Source: Aquibium sp. ELW1220 (lineage in GTDB: Bacteria; Pseudomonadota; Alphaproteobacteria; Rhizobiales; Rhizobiaceae). Taken from it: 64,000 nucleotides of DNA. This document shows, piece after piece, positions 36,541-45,677 of the stretch. The stretch covers positions 120,559 to 184,558 of the forward strand of contig NZ_JAOAOQ010000008.1 of NCBI RefSeq assembly GCF_030398385.1. The letters are read 5' to 3'. The position numbers and the translations under genes were made by a program. How positions within the stretch are numbered: the first letter of the stretch is position 1; each line of letters starts with the position of its first letter. The notes under the pieces were generated by a model. That model was given only the letters and a program-made list of their open reading frames with translations. It was not told the origin of the DNA and did no database searches.

Positions 36541-36834
36541 ATGCTGATCACCTGTCCCTGTTGCGGCCCGCGCGACGTCGCCGAATTCACCTATCAGGGC
36601 GACGCCAGCCGCAGCCGCCCGGACCCCGCCTCGACCGACCAGGCGGCGTGGAACGCCTATGTCTACGACCGCGTCAACACGGCCGGCGCGCATCGCGAAT
36701 ACTGGCAGCATTCCGGCGGCTGCCGGTCGCATCTGGTCGTCCTGCGCTCGACGCTGACGCACCGGATCGACAGCGTCCGCTTCGCCCGCGACGAGGCCGA
36801 CGGCGCCCGTCGCCGCTCCGGGAGCCCCGCATGA
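36541..36834 (+). CDS. soxD: Sarcosine oxidase delta subunit
   Basis: A 97-residue zinc-binding subunit. MLITCPCCGPRDVAEFTYQG carries the CxxC pair, and HREYWQHSGGCRSHLVV the His and Cys that complete the zinc site. It stabilises the sarcosine oxidase complex. The last four bases overlap the soxA start (ATGA), showing translational coupling. Confidence 0.93.
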   Translation: MLITCPCCGPRDVAEFTYQGDASRSRPDPASTDQAAWNAYVYDRVNTAGAHREYWQHSGGCRSHLVVLRSTLTHRIDSVRFARDEADGARRRSGSPA

Positions 36835-39833
36835 GCCCGCGCCGCACCGCCTCCGGCGGCCGGATCGACCGTTCCCGCTCGATCTCCTTCCGCTTCGACG
36901 GCAAGCGCTATGCGGGCCACCCAGGCGACACGCTCGCCTCGGCGCTGCTCGCCAACGGCGTCAGCCTGTTTGCGCGCTCCTTCAAGTATCACCGCCCGCG
37001 CGGCGTCATCGCCGCAGGTGTCGACGAGCCGAACGCGCTGGTCACGGTCCTGCGCGGCGAGGTGCGCGAGCCCAACCTGCCCGCCACCCAGGTCGAGATC
37101 GTCGACGGCCTCGTGGCCGAGAGTCAGAACCGCTTTCCCTCGCTCGAGCGCGACGTCGGCGCACTCAACCAGCTGGGCGGCAGGCTGTTTTCGGCCGGCT
37201 TCTACTACAAGACCTTCATGGGTCCGGTCGCCGGCCCGCTGAAGGGCACCCGTTTCTGGATGGCCTGCGAAGCCGTCATCCGCCGCGCCGCCGGCCTCGG
37301 CCGCGCCGGCCATGCGCCCGACACGGCCCGCTACGAGAAGATGAACGCGTTTTGCGACGTCCTAGTCGTCGGCGGCGGACCGGCCGGCCTGGCGGCGGCG
37401 CTGGCGGCGGCCCGATCGGGTCGGCGCGTGGTGCTCGCCGACCTCGACCCCGCCTTCGGCGGCGCGCTGAAATGGTCGGGCGAATTGCTCGACGGCGAAC
37501 CCGCGGCCGGCTGGGTGGCCGAAACCATCTCCGCGCTCGCCGCGATGGACAATGTCCGCCTGCTGCCCCGCACCACGGTCTGGGGCTATTACGACGGCAA
37601 CACGCTGGCCGCGCTGGAGCGCGTCGGCGATCATCTGCGCGATCCGGGCAAGGGCGCGCCGCGGCATCGCCACTGGGTGATCCGCGCCGGCCACGTCGTG
37701 CTCGCCACCGGCGCCTTCGAGCGGCCGATGGTGTTTCCGGGCAACGACCGGCCGGGCGTCATGCTCGCCTCCGCGGCAGGGCGCTACGCCGCCGAATACG
37801 GCGTCCTGCCTGCCGAGCGCTTCGTCGTCTTCGCCAACAACGACAGCGCCTATGCCGCCGCCGCAAGGCTGCGCGAGGCGGGCGCGACGGTCGCCGCCAT
37901 CGTCGACGTCCGGCCCGACGTCTCCGCCGGGGCCCGCGCGCTGGCGGCCAGGGCCGGCGGCGAGCTGCTGCTCGGCCATGCCGTGGCCGACACGTCGGGC
38001 GGCCGGCGGCTTACCGGCGTTGCCTTGCGCCGCTTCGACGCGGCGACGAAAACGCTGTCGGGCGAACCGCGCCGGATCGAGGCCGACGGCCTCGCCGTCT
38101 CCGGCGGCTGGTCTCCGGCCATCCACCTCGCCAGCCAGGCCGGCGCGAAGGCGCGGTGGGACGAGACGCTGCAGGCCTTCCTGCCGCCGCAGCCCGATGC
38201 CGGCTGGAGCGGCGCCGGCGCCTTTCTCGGCCATGCCTCGACCACGGCGGCGTTCGCCGACGGGCTTGCCGCCGTCGCCGCGCTCGACGGCAGCCTGTCC
38301 GACGCGGTCGACCTGCCCGCCAGCGACGCGCCCGACCTCGACGCCGCGCCCGCGCCGGTCTTCGAGATCCGCGCAGCCGACGGCCGGGGCTCCAAGGCCT
38401 TCGTCGACTTCCAGCACGACGTCACCGCCGAGGACGTGCGGCTCGCCCATCGCGAAGGCTTCGTCTCGGTCGAGCACCTGAAGCGTTACACCACGCTCGG
38501 CATGGCCACCGACCAGGGCAAGACATCCAACGTGGCCGGGCTCGCCATCATGGCCGACGCGCGCGGCATGGCGATCGACGACGTCGGCACCACCCGCTTC
38601 CGCCCGCCCTTCGCGCCCGTCTCCATCGGCGCGCTGGCGGCCGAGCGCTTCGGCGAGCTGAAGCCCGACCGCCTGACGCCGCTGCACGACTGGCACGTCG
38701 AGCAGGGCGCGACGATGTATGCCGCCGGCCTCTGGCACCGGCCGATGATCTACGGCCATCCCGGCGAGACCGTCGAGCAGGCCTGTGTCCGCGAGGCAAG
38801 AGCGGTGCGCGACAGCGTCGGCATCGTCGACGTCTCGACGCTCGGCAAGATCATGGTGCAGGGTCCGGACGCGGCCGCCTTTCTCGACCGGGTCTACACC
38901 AACCTCTTCTCCACGCTCCCCGTCGGCAAGGCCCGCTACGGGCTGATGCTGCGCGAGGACGGCTTCGCCTTCGACGACGGCACCACCTGGCGGCTGGCCG
39001 AGACCGAGTTCCTGATGACCACGACGACCGCCAATGCCGGCCGCGTCATGCAGCATCTCGAATACATGCTCGACGTCGTCTGGCCCGACCTGAAGGTGAT
39101 CCTCACCTCGGTCACCGACGAATGGGCCGGCGCCGCAATCTCCGGCCCGAAGGCGCGCGCGGTGCTTTCCGCCTGCGTCGCCGGGACGGCGGTTGACAAC
39201 GACGCCTTGCCCTTCATGGGCATCGTCCACGGCGCGATCGGCGGTGCCCCGGTGATGATCTGCCGGCTCTCGTTTTCCGGCGAACTGGCCTATGAAGTCT
39301 ATTGCGGCGCCGGCCACGGCAGCCAGGTCTGGGACGCGCTGATGGCGGCCGGACAGCCCTTCGGCATCGTCCCCTACGGGCTCGAGGCGCTCGGCACCCT
39401 GCGCATCGAGAAGGGCCACGTCACCGGCGCGGAGATCGACGGCCGCACCACCGCGCGCGACCTGCATCTTTCCTGGATGCTGTCGAAGAAAAAGCCCTTC
39501 GTCGGCTCGGCCATGATGGACCGCGAGGGCCTGGTCGCCGAAGACCGGCTCCAGCTCGTCGGCCTCGTCTCGCTGGACGGGCAGGCGCTCAATGGCGGCG
39601 CGCATGTCGTCGAGCACGGCGACCGGACGCTCTCCGGCTCGATCGGCCACGTCACCTCGGTCTGCTTCTCGCCCGCACTCGGCAAGTACATCGCTCTGGC
39701 GCTGGTGAGGGGCGGCAAGACGCGCCACGGCAGCCGCGCCTTCATCTCCGATCCGCTGCGCGGCCGCTTCGGACCGGTCGCGATCGTCAGCCACCACTTC
39801 TTCGATCCCGAGGGGAGCCGCATGCATGGTTGA
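36831..39833 (+). CDS. soxA: Sarcosine oxidase alpha subunit
   Basis: A 1000-residue protein, normal for SoxA. The N-terminal Fer2-like domain (FRFDGKRYAGHPGDTLASALLANGV, about 20-45) lacks iron-sulfur cysteines, as usual. VVGGGPAGLAAALAAARSG (about 178-196) binds NAD, and later ATGAFERPMVFPGNDRPGVMLA is the second oxidoreductase half. A C-terminal GcvT domain (from about 620) binds tetrahydrofolate and captures the methyl carbon. It overlaps soxD by four and soxG by eight bases. Confidence 0.95.
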   Translation: MSPRRTASGGRIDRSRSISFRFDGKRYAGHPGDTLASALLANGVSLFARSFKYHRPRGVIAAGVDEPNALVTVLRGEVREPNLPATQVEIVDGLVAESQNRFPSLERDVGALNQLGGRLFSAGFYYKTFMGPVAGPLKGTRFWMACEAVIRRAAGLGRAGHAPDTARYEKMNAFCDVLVVGGGPAGLAAALAAARSGRRVVLADLDPAFGGALKWSGELLDGEPAAGWVAETISALAAMDNVRLLPRTTVWGYYDGNTLAALERVGDHLRDPGKGAPRHRHWVIRAGHVVLATGAFERPMVFPGNDRPGVMLASAAGRYAAEYGVLPAERFVVFANNDSAYAAAARLREAGATVAAIVDVRPDVSAGARALAARAGGELLLGHAVADTSGGRRLTGVALRRFDAATKTLSGEPRRIEADGLAVSGGWSPAIHLASQAGAKARWDETLQAFLPPQPDAGWSGAGAFLGHASTTAAFADGLAAVAALDGSLSDAVDLPASDAPDLDAAPAPVFEIRAADGRGSKAFVDFQHDVTAEDVRLAHREGFVSVEHLKRYTTLGMATDQGKTSNVAGLAIMADARGMAIDDVGTTRFRPPFAPVSIGALAAERFGELKPDRLTPLHDWHVEQGATMYAAGLWHRPMIYGHPGETVEQACVREARAVRDSVGIVDVSTLGKIMVQGPDAAAFLDRVYTNLFSTLPVGKARYGLMLREDGFAFDDGTTWRLAETEFLMTTTTANAGRVMQHLEYMLDVVWPDLKVILTSVTDEWAGAAISGPKARAVLSACVAGTAVDNDALPFMGIVHGAIGGAPVMICRLSFSGELAYEVYCGAGHGSQVWDALMAAGQPFGIVPYGLEALGTLRIEKGHVTGAEIDGRTTARDLHLSWMLSKKKPFVGSAMMDREGLVAEDRLQLVGLVSLDGQALNGGAHVVEHGDRTLSGSIGHVTSVCFSPALGKYIALALVRGGKTRHGSRAFISDPLRGRFGPVAIVSHHFFDPEGSRMHG

Positions 39834-40413
39834 GCAGGTCTCGCCGCTGGGTTCCGCCTGGACGCCCGGCCGGCACGGCAACCTCGCCGGCGAAGCGGGC
39901 GTCGTCCTGTCGGAAACCCGTCCCGGCTCCATCGTCCAGGCCGCGGCCTTCCCCGGCAGCGAAAAGGCCGTGATGGCGGCCATCGCGGCCGCGACCGGCC
40001 TTGCCCTGCCCGACGGCGCGGGCGGCGGCGTGGCGACCGACACCAAGGCCGTCTTCGGCATCGCGCCGGGCCGCTTCCTCGTCATCGACCAGGTCGAGGG
40101 CCTGGCCGATCGGCTGAAGCCCGGCATACCGGTCGAGACCGGCGCGGTGACCGATCTGTCGCACGGCCGCACCGCCATCCGCATCGCCGGCCCGCAGGCC
40201 GAATGGGTGCTGTCGAAACTCTTCGCGATCGACTTCGCGCTCGCCGCCTTCCCCCTCGGCGCCGGCCGCGCCACGCAGCACCACGACGTGCTGGCGGCGA
40301 TCCAGCGCACCGGCCCCGACCGCTTCGACCTCTACGTCTTCCGCTCGCTCGCCCGCTCGTTCTGGACGATGCTCGTCCATGCCGGCGAAGAGGTGGGCTG
40401 CGAGGTGCGGTAG
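39826..40413 (+). CDS. soxG: Sarcosine oxidase gamma subunit
   Basis: A 195-residue subunit with a truncated GcvT-like fold (FGIAPGRFLVID, TDLSHGRTAIRIAGPQAEWVLSKLF, FDLYVFRSLARSFWTMLVHAGEEVG). It closes the soxBDAG operon and has a structural role in the complex. The start overlaps soxA by eight bases. Downstream sequence changes character within about 20 bases, the left edge of the accessory island. Confidence 0.93.
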   Translation: MVEQVSPLGSAWTPGRHGNLAGEAGVVLSETRPGSIVQAAAFPGSEKAVMAAIAAATGLALPDGAGGGVATDTKAVFGIAPGRFLVIDQVEGLADRLKPGIPVETGAVTDLSHGRTAIRIAGPQAEWVLSKLFAIDFALAAFPLGAGRATQHHDVLAAIQRTGPDRFDLYVFRSLARSFWTMLVHAGEEVGCEVR

Positions 40414-40717
40414 TATGAGAATCCCACGCTTGGTAGCCGCTGCAACCGTGCGGTGGTAGACGGGAAAGGGGTGGATTCCTGCCCGACCCCTTTAGGGGGC
40501 AGAATTGGTAAAGCGGCCATCCAGATGGCTACCGCACTTCGCCCGCTACGCGCCCCAATCTCGGACGCCAAGGCAGAGTATTCCTGCGCCTAAAAGCGGA
40601 CATCTCTGCGGGACACTTTTCGCGCTCATTAGAACGTCAGTACTCAAACAAAGCTGCCCAGGTACCTTCGGACCCCACCTTTCATAACATCCTTTATCAT
40701 ATAAAGGGACAGGACCC
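40414..40717. other. Left border of the accessory island, no gene
   Basis: About 300 bases with base composition more mixed than the sox genes. An 8-pair hairpin lies at 40465-40493. AT-rich sequence just before 40718 (TCCTTTATCATATAAAGGGA in form) carries a dyad CCTTTATCATATAAAGG that could be a promoter or operator. No attachment repeat was found matching the right side. Confidence 0.35.
40465..40493. terminator. Hairpin downstream of soxG
   Basis: AAAGGGGT and ACCCCTTT form an eight-pair stem around a 13-base loop, followed by AGGGGG, not by T-residues. It lies about 50 bases after the soxG stop and could be the transcript end of soxBDAG. Confidence 0.4.
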
Positions 40718-41476
40718 ATGCAGGAATTGATAGAGACGGTCGGCCTCGAACTCATCGTCCAACTCGAGCCCGAGGAACTGGCGGCCCGGTTGTTGTTCCT
40801 CATTAGTGAGCGGCTGGCGCGAGGCGATCGCCCCCATGTCCATCTTGGGAACATACTGAACGAGTTCGACCGCTCCACGCCTTCCAGTGTGATGTCGTTG
40901 AACATCCCACGGGCGGACGAAATGAAGACCGCCGTTGTTGAGGCGTGGGCGTGGCTGGAGGCGCAGGGCCTTCTGATCCCTGCATCGAACAGCGGCGGTG
41001 ATGGGTGGCGGGTGCCGAGCAGGCGCGCGCAAAAGATCGCGGATATGACCGCATTCAGGCAGTTCCAGGTTTCGCGTTACTTGGCGAAGGAGATCCTCCA
41101 CCCTCGCATCGCCGATAAGGTTTGGTCCTCATTCCTGCGCGGCGAGTTCGACGTCGCGGTCTTCCAGGCTATGAAGGGTGTCGAGGTCTATGTTCGCGAG
41201 GCCAGCGGGATGGGCGCCGACAAAGTCGGCGTCGTGTTGATGCAGGAAGCCTTCAAGGAAGACGGCGGTCCCCTTGCTGACATGGCAGCCGAGCGCGGCG
41301 AGCGCCGCGCCCGCATGCAACTATTCTGCGGTGCGATCGGATCCTACAAGAACGCGGGTTCGCACCGGGAGGTAAATCTCGAAAGCGCTACGGAAGCGAC
41401 GGAACTCATCCTTCTTGCGAACCATCTGATGCGCATCGTCGATGCTCGAGCGGCGGCGCGCAGCTCCAGCCAATGA
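40718..41476 (+). CDS. TIGR02391 (Ymh-type) protein
   Basis: A 252-residue protein. The C-terminal half follows the TIGR02391 pattern: FLRGEFDVAVFQAMKGVEVYVREASG, then GVVLMQEAFKEDGGPLADMA, LFCGAIGSYKNAGSHRE. The family belongs with HEPN-like proteins that often sit in defence or restriction islands, and the SYKNAGSHR segment resembles their RNase-type motif (inference). The N-terminal half (VHLGNILNEFDRS... DGWRVPSRRAQ) may be a winged helix. AGGACC stands before the ATG. Alone on its transcript, 358 bases before the ATPase gene. Confidence 0.82.
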   Translation: MQELIETVGLELIVQLEPEELAARLLFLISERLARGDRPHVHLGNILNEFDRSTPSSVMSLNIPRADEMKTAVVEAWAWLEAQGLLIPASNSGGDGWRVPSRRAQKIADMTAFRQFQVSRYLAKEILHPRIADKVWSSFLRGEFDVAVFQAMKGVEVYVREASGMGADKVGVVLMQEAFKEDGGPLADMAAERGERRARMQLFCGAIGSYKNAGSHREVNLESATEATELILLANHLMRIVDARAAARSSSQ

Positions 41477-41834
41477 TAGCCAGACCAAGATCGGCACCAT
41501 AGGTTCGGTACCCGGGTATCACCGCGCATTTGAAGGAAGGTGGGACCATATAGAAGGCCGCGGCAATGGCGACATAGTTCGACGCGCACCACCCAACTGT
41601 ACGACCGTCGTTCCGACGAGGGTGATGCTAAACCGCGTCGAGCGAGTGCTCATCTAGGCATGTTGTGCCATGGTCCGCTTTGAAGATTCGCTGCGTTGGG
41701 TACGACGGACCGGAACCGGGGCGTATCTTCACGCTTGTGAAGCAATGATGGCCGACAAAAATGAATTGTGGACGTGCAGAGCCGTGGCTTCTAGGCACAC
41801 GGCCGAACGTCTATACAGGACACAGTGAGGGGAC
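41477..41834. other. Intergenic region before the ATPase-protease pair
   Basis: No gene seen. The lower GC content compared with the rest of the window fits the island. The promoter of the pair should lie here; GAGGGGAC just before 41835 is its ribosome site. Confidence 0.35.
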
Positions 41835-42836
41835 GTGTCGAATACGAAACAGATACTGGCAATGCTGAGAAGTCGAGTCGAAGGCGACGACGAGATGTTT
41901 TTTTCCATTGCCTTGCAGGTTGCTGCATCGGAAGCGCGGCAGGGTCACCGTAGCGCTGCTGAGGAACTGCGAGCTGAGGTCGAAAAAGCGCGTGCCGGCA
42001 AGGCGCGTGGCGCATCCGTCCCGATTGCGTTCGGCGCACCGCGCGGCAATCTCGAAGGTCTGCTCGAATTGCGCGAACCGCGCCTTAAGCTGAAGGACGT
42101 CGTGCTTGATCCGACGCTGGTGAAGCGCGTGAGCGATGTCGTGCGGCAGCAGCGCCGGCGCGACTGGCTGCGGGAACATGGCAAGAAGCCGAGCCGTCGC
42201 TTGCTCTTCGTCGGCCCGCCCGGCTCCGGCAAGACGATGTCGGCGGAGGCGGTGGCCGGCGAGCTCGGGCTGCCCCTTTATGTCATCCGTCTCGAGCAGC
42301 TGATCTCCCGCTTCATGGGCGATACCGCAGTAAAGTTGCGCCTCGTGTTTGACGAGTCGGCGAAGCGCCGGGGCGTATATCTATTCGACGAGTTCGACGC
42401 GGTAGGCGCGCATCGCACCGCGACCAATGACGTGGCGGAGATGCGCCGCGTCCTCAATTCCTTCCTGCAGTTTATGGAAGAGGACGCTTCGACCGACAGC
42501 GTCATCATCTGCGCGACGAACCACCCGCGGATGCTCGATCGCGCCTTGCTGCGACGTTATGACCAAGTGCTAGAGTTCGCCTCGCCCACCAAGGAGCAGG
42601 TGAAAGAGATCCTGCTTCGCAACATGAAACCCATGAAAACTCCCCGTCTGGCATGGGCGAAGATACTCAGCGCGGCCGCCGAATTGAGCCAGGCCGAGCT
42701 GGTCGGTGCTGCCGATGACGCGGTTAAGAACGCTATTCTGGACGAACGCAACTTCATCAGCTCCGAGGATATCCTCACTCGCCTCGACGAACGTCACCGC
42801 ATGCGGAACGCTTTCCTCGACGCGGCAAAGCTCTGA
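41835..42836 (+). CDS. ietA: IetA-like AAA ATPase of an ATPase-subtilisin defence pair
   Basis: A 333-residue AAA ATPase with GTG start after GAGGGGAC. LLFVGPPGSGKTMSAEA places the Walker A motif at 127-134, RGVYLFDEFDAVGAHR the Walker B at about 181-191, VIICATNHPRMLDRALLRRYD the sensor and arginine finger. Residues 1-120 are a helical N-domain. With the next gene it matches the IetAS pair first seen on the Agrobacterium Ti plasmid as a stability/toxin-antitoxin system and later shown to resist phage. The gap to the protease gene is three bases. Confidence 0.88.
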   Translation: MSNTKQILAMLRSRVEGDDEMFFSIALQVAASEARQGHRSAAEELRAEVEKARAGKARGASVPIAFGAPRGNLEGLLELREPRLKLKDVVLDPTLVKRVSDVVRQQRRRDWLREHGKKPSRRLLFVGPPGSGKTMSAEAVAGELGLPLYVIRLEQLISRFMGDTAVKLRLVFDESAKRRGVYLFDEFDAVGAHRTATNDVAEMRRVLNSFLQFMEEDASTDSVIICATNHPRMLDRALLRRYDQVLEFASPTKEQVKEILLRNMKPMKTPRLAWAKILSAAAELSQAELVGAADDAVKNAILDERNFISSEDILTRLDERHRMRNAFLDAAKL

Positions 42837-42839
42837 CGC

Positions 42840-45311
42840 ATGGCGACAAGGTTCACGCTCCCTCATATCGATATTTCGGGGCGCTACCAATCGAGCGAGT
42901 ATTTGGGTGAAGGCAGCGGGCGCGACAATAACGTCCGTGTACGCGAAGAGCATGGAGCACGGCTGCAGCGCGAGTTGGATGCGGCGCTCTGGATGATTGA
43001 CCAGCAACGGGTAATCGATGCCCGCCTACCAGCGCCAGAAGGCGGCTACATCGAGGTCGAACTAAGCCGAGGCTCTGATCCGGACAAGCTCGAGCGGTCC
43101 AAACTGAAGGTCCGCGCGCACGCAGTGAAGGATGAGCCTGCCAGTCGCATAGTCGCCCTTTACGTCCCCGACGCCGCGCGAGGCGCGTATGCGGCAATAC
43201 TGGCGGACTACCGTACTGGCCGGCTCAAAGAGCGAACAAACAATCCGCCGAATAAGGCGACCGTGGAACCGATCGAGGCGTTCCGGCGTGCTCGTCTGGA
43301 GACCCTTTGGACCGATGATCCCGCGGCGCTGCCGACAGATGCGCAACATGAGATGTGGTGGGCGATCTGGATCGATCGCGACCGCGAGGAGGAACTAGAA
43401 CATATCGTCGCACGCCTCGACCTTCGCGCAGCGGGGCAGGGCCGCAGGCTGAAGTTTCCAGAAGCGGTCGTCGTACCGGTCTATGCGACACGCGCAGCGA
43501 TCGAGCTGATGATGTTCGCGACGAGCGTCATCGTCGAGCTGCGCCGTGCGACCGACAATCCGGAATTCTTCGTTGACGACGTGCGGCACGAGCAGCATGC
43601 TTGGAGCGATGACCTCGCCGCGCGCATTCGGTGGCCCGGCGCCGATGTGCCGGCAGTATGCATCTTTGACACCGGCATAAATCGCGCTCACGTGTTGCTC
43701 GAACCAGCAATTGCCGCCGACGATCTGCACGCGATCGATGACGAGTGGGGCGTCAACGACCATGACGATCACGGCACTGCCATGGGCGGCCTCGCCCTTC
43801 ATGGCGATCTGACCATACCGCTCGGCGATACCGGTGAGCGCGTGCTCACGCATCGACTCGAATCGGTCAAGCTGCTGCCTCCAAACAACGCGGACCCGAA
43901 CGACCCGAATTCCTACGGGTCAGTCACACAGTCGGCTGTTGCCCTTCCCGAGATCAGGCGGCCCGAGCGCACACGCGTCTTCTGCATGGCGGTCACGAAC
44001 CACGGCGTGTCCGGTGCCCGGCCCTCGACCTGGAGTTCGGCGATCGACCAAGCGGCAGCGGGCACGATGCCCGGCGACGACGAGAACGCACCTCGGCGGC
44101 TGATGGTGCTATCGATCGGCAACACTGACCCCGTGCTCGAGATGCATCGCTGGCTCGGCCATGACGCCTATCCTGCGCAGGACCCCTCGCAGGCGTGGAA
44201 TGCGCTGAGCATCGGGGGATATACTGACCTCGATCAGATCAAGGGCCTAGGCTACGAAGACTGGACGCAATTCGCTGCTGTCGGTGATATCAGCCCGCAT
44301 AGCCGTACCAGCGTCGGATGGGTGGGCCGGGCGCCGATCAAGCCCGAGCTTGTGCTCGAGGCGGGCAACCGGGCGGTCAGCCCGAGCCGTAGGGATATCG
44401 TCACGCTGGACTCGCTGTCCGTACTCAGCACGGGCCGCGATGTCAGTTTGGCACCGTTGGTGCCGTTCCAAGCAACGAGCGCAGCGACCGCAGAGGCGGC
44501 GCGCATGGCCGCACGGCTGACCGCAGCACATCCTGACTACTGGCCGGAGACGATACGGGCGCTGATGGTGCACAGTGCCGAGTACACCGCACCCATGCGT
44601 GCGGCCTTCGATGCCGCTCCGAATTTGAAGGACCGCTACCCTATCGTCCGGCGCTTCGGATATGGGGTGCCAGATTTCGACCGGGCGGCAGCATCGGCTC
44701 GGGACCATCTGGCACTCATCGCCCAGACGTCGATTCAGCCATACCGGCGAAAGGGCCGGAAGTATAACGAGTGCCATTACTACGCCCTCCCGCTTCCGAC
44801 GGGCGTCCTCGAGGAGCTCGACAACGAGACCGTCGACCTAAAGGTCACGCTCTCTTACTACGTCGATCCGAATCCGGGTTTTGCCGCCAACGTGGACCCG
44901 CTCCGCTACCAATCCTTCGGCCTGCGCTTCGACCTGCGCCGCAACGGCGAAACGATCACCAACTTCAAAAAGCGCGTAAACGTCGCCGAACGCGAGAATC
45001 CGAAGGAGAAAGCGCCGCGCCACGCCGACGATAATCGCTGGCTCCTCGGCCCTGACAGTGTGTCCGCTGGATCACTGCATTGCGACACCTGGAGCAGACC
45101 GGCGATCGAACTCGTCGGCCGCGACCTGCTTTGCATCAAGCCTGTCGGGGGATGGTGGAGGGATCGTTCCACTCCCGAAATCGTCGATCGGAAAACTCGC
45201 TATGCGCTGATCGTCACGCTTAAAGCGCGCCGGACGACGATCGATCTTTATACTCCGATTAAACTCGCTGTGCGGCCGCAGGTTGCGGTAGAAAATCCGG
45301 TCAACATCTAG
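42840..45311 (+). CDS. ietS: IetS-like subtilisin (S8) serine protease
   Basis: An 823-residue protease. The S8 triad is visible: Asp277 in VCIFDTGINRAHVL, His311 in NDHDDHGTAMGGLALHG, and Ser547 in FQATSAATAEAARMAARLTAAHP. About 270 residues of N-terminal domain (starting RFTLPHIDISGRYQSSEYLGE in part) and 200 at the end are specific to this family. No signal peptide, so it acts in the cytoplasm. The AAA protein likely recognises the target or controls the protease, as thought for IetAS. Length fits the family. It ends in 366 empty bases before a convergent gene. Confidence 0.9.
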   Translation: MATRFTLPHIDISGRYQSSEYLGEGSGRDNNVRVREEHGARLQRELDAALWMIDQQRVIDARLPAPEGGYIEVELSRGSDPDKLERSKLKVRAHAVKDEPASRIVALYVPDAARGAYAAILADYRTGRLKERTNNPPNKATVEPIEAFRRARLETLWTDDPAALPTDAQHEMWWAIWIDRDREEELEHIVARLDLRAAGQGRRLKFPEAVVVPVYATRAAIELMMFATSVIVELRRATDNPEFFVDDVRHEQHAWSDDLAARIRWPGADVPAVCIFDTGINRAHVLLEPAIAADDLHAIDDEWGVNDHDDHGTAMGGLALHGDLTIPLGDTGERVLTHRLESVKLLPPNNADPNDPNSYGSVTQSAVALPEIRRPERTRVFCMAVTNHGVSGARPSTWSSAIDQAAAGTMPGDDENAPRRLMVLSIGNTDPVLEMHRWLGHDAYPAQDPSQAWNALSIGGYTDLDQIKGLGYEDWTQFAAVGDISPHSRTSVGWVGRAPIKPELVLEAGNRAVSPSRRDIVTLDSLSVLSTGRDVSLAPLVPFQATSAATAEAARMAARLTAAHPDYWPETIRALMVHSAEYTAPMRAAFDAAPNLKDRYPIVRRFGYGVPDFDRAAASARDHLALIAQTSIQPYRRKGRKYNECHYYALPLPTGVLEELDNETVDLKVTLSYYVDPNPGFAANVDPLRYQSFGLRFDLRRNGETITNFKKRVNVAERENPKEKAPRHADDNRWLLGPDSVSAGSLHCDTWSRPAIELVGRDLLCIKPVGGWWRDRSTPEIVDRKTRYALIVTLKARRTTIDLYTPIKLAVRPQVAVENPVNI

Positions 45312-45677
45312 CGCTGACGCAATCCCGTATAGACGGGCACGTTAGGCTTGCTAAGTTCTTGTGTGGGCCATGCCATATCCCACATTCGCTATCGCGGCTC
45401 CGTCACCGATGCCGAAATCGCCCTGCACTTGCCTCTGTTGCGGCACATCAATATCTCAGCCCACGGGCAGACCCAGTGTTGGGGTAGCGGATCGCGCTGG
45501 ATCGCTCGGCCAGGTGTTCCTTTATGCTCTTGAGGACCGCCTATTCGATGTCCTTGGCTAAAATAACCCGGCCTCCGGCGATGCGCATTCCCATCTCGTC
45601 CCTCCATGGCCTCGCATGCCATACGACCACATGAGGGATAACTATTGAGGAGACGGCGCAAGACGCATGGCCCAAAA
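45312..45677. other. Intergenic region between convergent island genes
   Basis: 366 bases with no credible gene. A frame containing LPLLRHINISAHG looks faintly like a decayed transposase end, but is too short and too weak to claim. Confidence 0.3.

Noticed and set aside
45348..45620. Decayed transposase between the protease and DUF3800 genes
   Set aside because: Only a short stretch (LPLLRHINISAHG) is suggestive, with no terminal repeats or second fragment.
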